NCBI GenBank assembly: GCA_905193085.1 | Contig: CAJJNI010000010.1 | Location: forward strand, 1 to 22,920 | Source: an uncultured Lachnospiraceae bacterium | GTDB taxonomy: Bacteria > Bacillota > Clostridia > Lachnospirales > Lachnospiraceae | Direction of reading: 5' to 3' | Length of the DNA stretch: 22,920 nt | The notes under the pieces: generated by a model | What the model saw: the letters and a program-made list of their open reading frames with translations, nothing else | Told to the model about the DNA's origin: nothing | Databases searched by the model: none | Made by a program: the position numbers and the translations under genes | In this document: one piece after another, positions 13,896 to 21,076 of the stretch | Numbering within the stretch: the stretch's first letter is position 1 | Layout: each line of letters begins with the position of its first letter

Positions 13896-16800
13896 TTGAA
13901 ATCAAAAAGACCGTTATATAAAATTTTCTTAATTCCAATACTGGTTTTGATATTAATACAGGGTGGATTTCCTTTTTTAATGCTTATTTCAAGTGGGATA
14001 AAATCAACTTTGGAAGAGAATGCGGTTGACATGGACAGACGAATGATTGAGAATCGTCAGGTTGTGTTAGAAAATTATATGGTTACTCAATGGAGTTCTG
14101 TATATAAAGAGCAGGAAAATCTTTCTTACATATTAGCAGAAATGCTTGCGGAAAATAATATCAGTATTTCAGATTTTTTGAAATCATCGGATATTCAACA
14201 GAAATATCTTGAAAATATTTTCCCGGATATGGTTGATGTTTTGCAGCATAATACTGCCTCAGGACTGTTTATTGTAATGGCAAATGACAGTCCGGTAGAA
14301 GAGAAGGCAGATTATCATGGATTTTATTTAAGAGATTCAGACCCACAGAATAAAACAGAAACTAATACAGATCTTTTACTTGAAAAGGGAAGTGAAAAAC
14401 TTGCCAGAGGATTATCTATATCTATGGACCGCGCATGGTCAACAGATTTCCATTTTCAGGGAAATGGAAACCGGGCCGCAGATAAGTTTTTTTATGAACC
14501 GTATATTGCAGGTATAAATAATACAGATACGGATATGGTTAATCTTGGTTATTGGGCAAGACCATTTGTATTAGAGGACCATTATATGGACAGTTATCCG
14601 ATAATAACATACTCCGTACCGCTGATATATAATAAAACAATTTATGGAATAATCGGGGTAGAAGTGTCTGTTAATTATTTAAGCAGCTTCTTTTCAGTAA
14701 AAGATTTAGACCTGAATTTAAATGCAGGCTATGCTGTTGCAATAGACAATGGGGATAACCTGTATGAGTGTATAGCGGGAAAAGGCGCATTATATGAGCT
14801 TGTTACAAGTAAGAGTAGTAACTTTACTTTACACGAACAGCCAATATCTGATTTATATGACATCAAAGATGTAAAAACTGGAAAACAGAATGTATATGCG
14901 GTTATAAGTCCGCTTGATTTGTATAGCAGCAATGTGCCATATGAGGATACTAACTGGGTATTATGTGGATTTGTTACTGAAAATTCTATTTTTGAACTTG
15001 GAGAAACTGTTTATTTGAGAGAGTTTTTTGCAATTCTTTGCAGCCTTATCATTGCGATTATAGTATTATTTGTGATGGTTCGGTATGTAACAAAACCGTT
15101 ATACAGTCTTGTAGAAAGTGTCCGGGGCGGCGTTGAGGGAATACATAATTTTAAAGCATCCAATATACTTGAAATTGATGAGCTTCACAGTGTTGTTGAG
15201 TCATTGACAGATTCACAGAATCAGACAGAAGAACAGCTTTTAGAGGAGAAAGAAAGATATCGTGTAGCAGTTGAAAGTTCACAGGATATGTTCTTTATAT
15301 TCAGAACTCCGGAAAATGAACTGGAAATAGTAAACAGCAGAATATTTGACGGTGTATGGGATTGTAATGAACACCCTGAATTTTTACATGGCAGGAACAT
15401 ATATCCGCAAGACTGGGAAATGCTTTATCATTCTGTTAAAAATGCTAGAGATACTATAGATGTAGAATTTAGGATTAAGCCTGAAAATCAGGACAATTAC
15501 ATATGGGTTAATCTGTATGGAAGTGTTTTGTCAGGCCCTGATAAAGACAGCAGGCGTATAGTAGGCTGTGTGCATGATATTAATCAGCGAAAGCTTTTGG
15601 AAAAAGCACAGGAAAAAAGGCAGTTTTTTGATCCTGTGACTTCATTCTGTAAAATCAGGCATGGAATTAAAATCATAGATAATATGAGAAAAAGTCAGTT
15701 AAAAGGTGTTCTTGCTCTTATAGATCTTAATAATTTTTCATACATAAATGAGCAGTATGGTCTTACATTTAGTGACATAATTTTAGAGAAACTTGCTAAA
15801 ATAATTGTTGATATAAACAGAGATACTGGATTTGCAAATTCAGTCAATGTGCGTGCCGGAAGAGATGAAATATTAATTTGGTATCCTGACGCAGATGTTG
15901 AAGCAGTTGTTAAAATAACAGGTTTTGTAAGAGAAAGATTTATGCAGCTGACAAATCAGGAGTATCTTGAATTGAATTTTAAATGTGGAATAGCAGCTGC
16001 AGATGAAGAAGAAAGTATTAAGCGATATGCAGTTAAGGCAGACAAAGCTTTATCAGAAGCGCGTAACAGCTCAGAAGATACAATTATATATGATGAGAGT
16101 ATGCATGTTGATTATGAACATGACAAACAATATGAAGAGGAAAATGCATTCAGTCATTTAGAGCATATGAGTCTTAGTTCAATTGCGCTCAATCTGTTTG
16201 ATAAGAGTGGAAATATATCTGTTATATTTGACATTCTTTCATTAAAATTGCAGGAATTATATAATATGCATGATTTATATATTACATCGTTTGACAGTGA
16301 ATACAATACAAACAGTCTGTATTACGAATGGAATAAATCGGATTGCAGTGTAAATGAAGAGATTGTGACGCTATGTCAGAATGAAACGGCAGCACTTGCA
16401 GAGCAAATGGGACAATGTGATTTGCAAGTTGTAGAAAAGGGTGTTTTGTCCTCTGTAATGTTTAGTCATTTTATAAGTAAAGACAACGGAATTGTATTCC
16501 ATATGAAGGATAATGAAAGATATTCCGGAAGTATATTTTTTATGGGTGTTGATGGTAAACTTCTTGAAGAAGATGCAGCACGCAAGAATTTAATTGAGAT
16601 TGGAACTATTATACAGAACAGAATCAACCTTGAGAAGCATGACCTTATTGCCCAGGCAAAATCAGATTTCCTTGCAAGAATGTCGCATGAAATCAGAACA
16701 CCTATGAACGGAATTATAGGAATGACGGAAATTGCCTTAAAAGACGGTCAGACTAATGAAAGAAGAGTTGACTGTCTTGAAAAGATAAAAGGTGCATCAA

Positions 16801-17774
16801 ATTATCTGCTTGGAATTATCAATGATATTCTTGATATGTCAAAAATTGAAAGCGGTAAAATGAAGCTGGTTGAAGGTAAATTTAATATTGCAAGACTTAT
16901 AGATGATCTTCACCCTTTGCTTGAATCACAGATGGTACAGAAAAATATAGAGTACAGTCAGGACATTAATCTGAAAAATGAGTGGTTCTGGGGTGACGAA
17001 TTAAGAATACAGCAGGTACTCATAAATCTTTTAAGCAATGCAATTAAGTATTCAAAAAGATGTGGACACATTAAACTTACTATAAGTGAAAATTATAGTG
17101 ATGGAAATGTATCAGGCATCTATTTTGCAGTAGAAGATGATGGAATCGGCATAGCAGAAGATAAACAGCAGCTTGTATTTAAAAGTTTTGAGCAGGCAGA
17201 CAATTCTGGTGGAGCAAGAAAACAGGGAACCGGACTTGGACTTGCAATATGCAGTAATCTCATAAATATGATGAAGAGTAACATCAATCTTGAAAGTGAA
17301 CTGTATAAAGGAAGTAAATTTAGTTTTACACTCAATCTGAAGGTAGTTGCTGAAGACAATAGTCTGCATGAAAAAGAAACACTGGATTTTTCCGGCAAAA
17401 AAGTTCTTGTCGTTGAAGACAATGAGCTTAATATGGAAATAATTCATACAATGCTTGAAGATTATGGAATTAAAGTTTACGAGGCATATAACGGTAAAGA
17501 AGCACTTGACTGTATGATTAAGAGTCAGCCGGGAGATTATGATTTTATTTTAATGGATATAATGATGCCTGTTATGGACGGTCTTAAAGCGTCAAGAGAA
17601 ATAAGAAAAATCGACAGGGATGACTGCCGCAGTATTCCTATAATAGCTATGAGTGCAAATGCATTTGATGAAGATGTGAAGCGTTCTTTAGCAAGCGGCA
17701 TGAATGGACATTTGTCGAAACCAATAAATATAAGCAGGCTTGAGGGTATGCTCCGGTCAATTATAAATGATTGA
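13896..17774 (+). CDS. hybrid sensor histidine kinase: Cache, PAS, degenerate GGDEF, GAF, HisKA, HATPase, receiver
   Basis: 1292 aa. Start chosen at TTG 13896 because AGAGGA (13883-13888) is 7 bases upstream; an earlier TTG (13872) lacks a site. Membrane helices are at about 8-28 and 376-397. Between them is a Cache-like outer domain with Y-W-A-R-P-F and I-T-Y-S-V-P-L, then Y-G-I-I-G-V-E-V-S. Inside come a linker, PAS (about 450-570), a GGDEF-like domain with G655-R-D-E-I in place of GGDEF (probably not a cyclase), a GAF-like region (about 735-910), HisKA with phospho-accepting H931 (MSHEIRTPMNG), HATPase with DDGIGI and GTGLGL, and a receiver (about 1169-1290) with D1221. The upstream binding lipoprotein is the likely ligand source. 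The receiver is C-terminal, so output presumably passes to another phosphotransfer protein outside the window. Confidence 0.92.
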   Translation: MKSKRPLYKIFLIPILVLILIQGGFPFLMLISSGIKSTLEENAVDMDRRMIENRQVVLENYMVTQWSSVYKEQENLSYILAEMLAENNISISDFLKSSDIQQKYLENIFPDMVDVLQHNTASGLFIVMANDSPVEEKADYHGFYLRDSDPQNKTETNTDLLLEKGSEKLARGLSISMDRAWSTDFHFQGNGNRAADKFFYEPYIAGINNTDTDMVNLGYWARPFVLEDHYMDSYPIITYSVPLIYNKTIYGIIGVEVSVNYLSSFFSVKDLDLNLNAGYAVAIDNGDNLYECIAGKGALYELVTSKSSNFTLHEQPISDLYDIKDVKTGKQNVYAVISPLDLYSSNVPYEDTNWVLCGFVTENSIFELGETVYLREFFAILCSLIIAIIVLFVMVRYVTKPLYSLVESVRGGVEGIHNFKASNILEIDELHSVVESLTDSQNQTEEQLLEEKERYRVAVESSQDMFFIFRTPENELEIVNSRIFDGVWDCNEHPEFLHGRNIYPQDWEMLYHSVKNARDTIDVEFRIKPENQDNYIWVNLYGSVLSGPDKDSRRIVGCVHDINQRKLLEKAQEKRQFFDPVTSFCKIRHGIKIIDNMRKSQLKGVLALIDLNNFSYINEQYGLTFSDIILEKLAKIIVDINRDTGFANSVNVRAGRDEILIWYPDADVEAVVKITGFVRERFMQLTNQEYLELNFKCGIAAADEEESIKRYAVKADKALSEARNSSEDTIIYDESMHVDYEHDKQYEEENAFSHLEHMSLSSIALNLFDKSGNISVIFDILSLKLQELYNMHDLYITSFDSEYNTNSLYYEWNKSDCSVNEEIVTLCQNETAALAEQMGQCDLQVVEKGVLSSVMFSHFISKDNGIVFHMKDNERYSGSIFFMGVDGKLLEEDAARKNLIEIGTIIQNRINLEKHDLIAQAKSDFLARMSHEIRTPMNGIIGMTEIALKDGQTNERRVDCLEKIKGASNYLLGIINDILDMSKIESGKMKLVEGKFNIARLIDDLHPLLESQMVQKNIEYSQDINLKNEWFWGDELRIQQVLINLLSNAIKYSKRCGHIKLTISENYSDGNVSGIYFAVEDDGIGIAEDKQQLVFKSFEQADNSGGARKQGTGLGLAICSNLINMMKSNINLESELYKGSKFSFTLNLKVVAEDNSLHEKETLDFSGKKVLVVEDNELNMEIIHTMLEDYGIKVYEAYNGKEALDCMIKSQPGDYDFILMDIMMPVMDGLKASREIRKIDRDDCRSIPIIAMSANAFDEDVKRSLASGMNGHLSKPINISRLEGMLRSIIND

Positions 17775-17948
17775 TTTAGAGGGGGATTTATGATATGATG
17801 AAACAAAGTTATGTGCGTACAATATTTTTAGTTTGAACACTATACTGCCTGTTTTAAAGACGGTACAGGTGATGCAGCACAGATATATAGAAAATTTTGT
17901 ACTTATGGATAGGAGAGGAATATGTAGATGAGAAGAGCTATATGATGA

Positions 17949-18098
17949 GGAACAGAGGATAAAGATGCATATTCTACAAAAGAAGCATTCCGCATGATTG
18001 TTAATGGGGAATGTGGTGTTTTTTCACCGAAACTCATAGAAATGTTTAGAATTGTAAGAACAGAGTTTGGGGAATTTTCACAACTTGAAATACAATGA
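17949..18098 (+). pseudogene. decayed C-terminal remnant of an HD-GYP-like signalling protein
   Basis: The frame from 17949 to TGA 18096-18098 has no start and reads K-D-A-Y-S-T-K-E-A-F-R-M-I, then N-G-E-C-G-V-F-S-P-K-L-I-E-M-F. This is the usual end of HD-domain phosphohydrolase/response-regulator proteins of Lachnospiraceae, where Y-D-A-L-T...R-x-Y-K-x-A-[FY] precedes it. Just upstream, in another frame, Y-D-E-E-Q-R is a shifted remnant of that motif, so at least one frameshift and stops separate the pieces. The rest of the 17775-18201 gap (427 bases) shows no other gene. A TATAAT lies at 18161-18166 without a good -35. The remnant suggests a cyclic-di-GMP gene once stood between the two kinases. 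Confidence 0.6.
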
Positions 18099-18201
18099 TG
18101 ACAGGAGTGCTGAGCCACCCGGTAAGGAACAGTTTATAATGTTTTGTCTGCTCAACACCGTATAATAAAGAGAATTAAGAGTTAAGAAGGAAGATAGGAT
18201 A

Positions 18202-19716
18202 GTGCATAGAAGAATTGACAATATAATAGCTCAGCTTATGGATTTAAATAAGGAATTAGAAAATCAGTATGACATATTGGAGGCTCTTTGTTCGGATTAT
18301 CTGGCAATTTATAAAGTTGATTTTGATACCGGAACATTTGGGGTTCACAGAGTTGACAGACAGTTAAGACCGGAAAGTTCCAAAATTTCGGAAAATTTCG
18401 ACAATTATGATGAGGCAATGCAAATTTATGTGTCGAAATTTGTAAAAATAGAGGACAGAGATTATTTTATTGAAGCTGTGAAAAAAGATGTTGTTTTGGA
18501 AAAGTTCAAAACAGACAGAAATTATATTGTCAGATATCGTGTTGAAAAAAAACCGGACAGTCAGGAATTTTTTGATGTTCAATTTGTAGATGTAAGTAAA
18601 TCAGAAGATGAACATATTGCGATTGTAGCTTTTAGAAATGTCGATGCGATTATCAGAAAAGAAAATGCATTCAGGGAAGAAACAAAACAGGATTTACAGG
18701 AAACATTAAGTGGTTCAGGACTTGGTATATGGTCAATTGAGGCTGAAGAGGGAAAATTACCTAAAATGTCAGGAGATGCTACATTTAGAAGACTGCTTGG
18801 TGTTTCCGATGATATTTCACCGGAAGAATGTTACGAATGGTGGTACGGACGTGTTGTAGATGATTATAAAAAGCATGTTCGTGAGAGTGTCGAACTTATG
18901 ATTACTGAGGGAAGCTGCGAAGTCAACTATGAGTGGAATCACCCACAGCTTGGAAATATGTATGTTCGTTGTGGTGGAATTAAGGATACTAAATATAATA
19001 AAAAGGGTTATCGCATAAAAGGTTATCATCAGGATGTTACAGAAATAAGTCTATCAAGGCAGCGGCATGAACAGGAAATGAGAGAATCATTTAAGGAGCT
19101 TCAGCGTGCAAATAGGGCAAAAACAGAGTTTTTATCTTATATGTCGCATGATATAAGAACTCCTATAAATGGAATATTGGGAATGCTTGTAATCGCCGGA
19201 AAAAATCCAACAGATTTAGAATTACAGAAGAATTGCCGTGAAAAAATCGGGGTGGCAGCAGATCATTTGATGTCATTAATTAACGATGTTCTGGAATTTA
19301 GTAAAATTCAGAGTACAAAAATGCCAATTGTCCAGGAAGCGTTTAATTTAAATGAGCTTTTAGATAATTGTCTGAATATTTTAATTCCGCAGTCTGAAGA
19401 AAAAGCAATATCAATAATTAAGAAAACTGAGAAATTAAAATATACTGACCTGATAGGAAGTCCGGCGCATATTCAACAAATATTAATTAATATTACAGGC
19501 AATGCAATAAAGTATAATTATGATTATGGTAAGGTTTATATTTCAATTGATGAGGAATTTGCTGATGAAGATTACATAATCTGTCACATCAGAATTTCCG
19601 ACAATGGAATTGGAATGGAACCGGAATTTATTAAACATATATTTGAACCGTTTACCCAGGCAAAAAAGATGCAAGAACACACTATGAGGGAACGGGACTT
19701 GGAATGGCTATCGTAA
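18202..19716 (+). CDS. soluble hybrid sensor histidine kinase, 5' part: two PAS-like domains, HisKA and most of HATPase
   Basis: GTG 18202 follows AGAAGGAAG (18185-18193). No signal peptide or membrane helix is present, so the kinase is cytosolic. An N-terminal helix leads into PAS-like domains at about 25-150 and 170-285, a coiled linker, HisKA with H316 (MSHDIRTPINGILGM), then the ATPase with N-A-I-K-Y-N and S-D-N-G-I-G-M. Reading in this frame, the protein ends at 504 aa with 13 unrelated residues (QEHTMRERDLEWL and on) and lacks the G2 box and receiver. The expected continuation D-A-R-T-H-Y-E-G-T-G-L-G-M-A-I-V-K is present in the -1 frame from 19668. With that frame joined, the kinase would be 684 aa. 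Either the gene is broken, the sequence has an indel in the A run, or ribosomes shift frame. Confidence 0.85.
   Translation: MHRRIDNIIAQLMDLNKELENQYDILEALCSDYLAIYKVDFDTGTFGVHRVDRQLRPESSKISENFDNYDEAMQIYVSKFVKIEDRDYFIEAVKKDVVLEKFKTDRNYIVRYRVEKKPDSQEFFDVQFVDVSKSEDEHIAIVAFRNVDAIIRKENAFREETKQDLQETLSGSGLGIWSIEAEEGKLPKMSGDATFRRLLGVSDDISPEECYEWWYGRVVDDYKKHVRESVELMITEGSCEVNYEWNHPQLGNMYVRCGGIKDTKYNKKGYRIKGYHQDVTEISLSRQRHEQEMRESFKELQRANRAKTEFLSYMSHDIRTPINGILGMLVIAGKNPTDLELQKNCREKIGVAADHLMSLINDVLEFSKIQSTKMPIVQEAFNLNELLDNCLNILIPQSEEKAISIIKKTEKLKYTDLIGSPAHIQQILINITGNAIKYNYDYGKVYISIDEEFADEDYIICHIRISDNGIGMEPEFIKHIFEPFTQAKKMQEHTMRERDLEWLS
19662..19668 (+). other. A AAA AAG slippery heptamer at the kinase frame change
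   Basis: In the zero frame the codons are GCA AAA AAG (19660-19668), the same as the E. coli dnaX frameshift site. A -1 slip after AAG continues as GAT GCA AGA, restoring the conserved kinase sequence exactly at this point. I see no strong upstream anti-ribosome stimulator (only a CAGG) and no obvious stable stem-loop within the next 15 bases, so a one-base loss from a run of seven A is an equal explanation. Confidence 0.5.
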
Positions 19717-20255
19717 AAGAAACGGTAGATTTTCTAAAAGGAACTATAAAAGTAGAAAGTACTCCGGGAAAAGGAAGCGTGTTTACTGTCAGTTTACCAT
19801 TGATGATTAATAAGACTGTTAAGGCGCAGGATTGTATTGTTGCACAAAATGAAGAGCCGCAGGATGTATCAGGAATGAATATTCTGCTTGTCGAGGATAA
19901 TGAGCTTAACCGCGAGATTACAAAATATGTTCTCGAAGATGCAGGAGCTTTAGTAACAGATGCAGAAAATGGTCAGAAGGCATTAGAAGAATTCTCAGAG
20001 TCACAGCAATATGCGTTTGACTGTATTTTAATGGATATAATGATGCCTGTAATGAATGGAATTGAAGCTGCAAAGAAAATCCGTTCGTTAAACAGAGATG
20101 ATGCAAAGACAATTCCTATTATAGCACTTTCTGCAAATACTTTACTTAAAGATGAGACAAATCTGGATTTGTCCGGAATAAATGGTTACATAGAGAAACC
20201 GATTTATGCAAAAAAGCTTTTCGCAACAATAAACAGTTTTTGTAATATGAAGTGA
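19668..20255 (+). CDS. hybrid kinase, 3' part in the -1 frame: end of HATPase and receiver domain
   Basis: Open from 19668 to TGA 20253-20255 (195 codons). It begins D-A-R-T-H-Y-E-G-T-G-L-G-M-A-I-V-K, the G2 box of the ATPase, then G-S-V-F-T-V-S-L-P, a linker, and a receiver (I-L-L-V-E-D-N-E-L-N, phospho-acceptor D at codon 20034-20036 in L-M-D-I-M-M-P-V-M-N-G, and E-K-P-I near the end). An ATG at 19704 overlaps the 5' part's stop by 13 bases and has GGACTTGG before it, so a short receiver-containing fragment of 183 aa could also be made by coupled restart. Conservation upstream of that ATG argues the functional unit is the joined protein. Confidence 0.75.
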   Translation, partial: DARTHYEGTGLGMAIVKETVDFLKGTIKVESTPGKGSVFTVSLPLMINKTVKAQDCIVAQNEEPQDVSGMNILLVEDNELNREITKYVLEDAGALVTDAENGQKALEEFSESQQYAFDCILMDIMMPVMNGIEAAKKIRSLNRDDAKTIPIIALSANTLLKDETNLDLSGINGYIEKPIYAKKLFATINSFCNMK

Positions 20256-20269
20256 TGGGTGTAGGGTTT

Positions 20270-21076
20270 ATGAAAAATAAGTTTTTATTAGTTGTATTAA
20301 TGATAGTTTTATTAGTGTGTATGTGTTCATGTGGCAAAAAATCAGAGAGTATTTCTGGTAATGAGAATCTGCCTCAAATTGTAATCGGCAGTGATAATTA
20401 TGAACCATTTAACTATGTAGACAGTAATATGCAGTTTGCAGGTGTTGATGTAGAAATTGCAAAAGAAGCATTTAAGCGTTTAGGCTACAGACCTGTTTTT
20501 AAACAGATTGAGTGGGAAAATAAAGATGAATATTTAAAAACAGGAGAGGTGGACTGTCTGTGGGGAAGTTTTACAATGACCGGAAGGGAAGATTTGTACC
20601 AGTGGTCGGGGCCTTATATGTACAGTAATCAGGTTGTTGTTGTGCGTGTTGACAGTGATATACATACGCTGAAAGATTTAGAGGGAAAACGTGTTGCAGT
20701 TCAGGTGTCAACAAAGCCAGAGGAACTTTTGTTAGATGAAACTAACGAGAATATGCCTGATGTGAAAGCAGTATATACATTTTCAACAATGGAAGAAATT
20801 TATTCGTGTCTGCGAAAAGGCTATTGTGATGCAATTGCAGGTCATGAAGATGCCCTTAATGCATTTATTAATTCAGAAGATTCAAGTGAATATCGAATGC
20901 TTGAAGAGAGTCTTTATATATCAGAGCTTGGTGTAGCCTTTGAGAAAGGAACAGATATAGAGCTTTCACAGGAACTGACGCAGACTCTTCAAGATATGAA
21001 AGATGATGGAACTATAGGTAAAATATTAAAGAAATACGGGCTAAATGTCAATAAGGCTCTGGGGGGAGGCTTTTAA
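20270..21076 (+). CDS. extracellular solute-binding lipoprotein, family 3 (amino-acid type)
   Basis: 268 aa. The start is placed at ATG 20270 (MKNKFLLVVLM), giving a normal lipoprotein signal ending C-M-C-S-C21; earlier in-frame ATG/GTG at 20255/20252 overlap the kinase stop and lack a better ribosome site. The mature protein shows the PBPb fold: I-V-I-G-S-D-N-Y-E-P-F-N-Y, F-A-G-V-D-V-E-I-A-K-E, then G-S-F-T-M-T-G-R-E, where the Arg commonly binds the ligand carboxylate, and L-K-D-L-E-G-K-R-V-A-V-Q-V-S-T. It should bind an amino acid or similar small acid outside the cell. It sits between two kinases and no permease or ATPase follows, so it probably serves the membrane kinase that begins directly after it. 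Confidence 0.9.
   Translation: MKNKFLLVVLMIVLLVCMCSCGKKSESISGNENLPQIVIGSDNYEPFNYVDSNMQFAGVDVEIAKEAFKRLGYRPVFKQIEWENKDEYLKTGEVDCLWGSFTMTGREDLYQWSGPYMYSNQVVVVRVDSDIHTLKDLEGKRVAVQVSTKPEELLLDETNENMPDVKAVYTFSTMEEIYSCLRKGYCDAIAGHEDALNAFINSEDSSEYRMLEESLYISELGVAFEKGTDIELSQELTQTLQDMKDDGTIGKILKKYGLNVNKALGGGF

Noticed and set aside
17112..17447. Minus-strand open frames over the kinase ATPase and receiver regions
   Set aside because: They lie opposite strongly conserved kinase codons, have no ribosome site and no recognisable product; they are antisense shadows.
19704..20255. Independent response-regulator gene starting at ATG 19704
   Set aside because: Conserved ATPase sequence (D-A-R-T-H-Y-E-G-T-G-L-G) extends upstream of this ATG in the same frame, so it is the 3' part of a hybrid kinase; a coupled restart remains only a side possibility.
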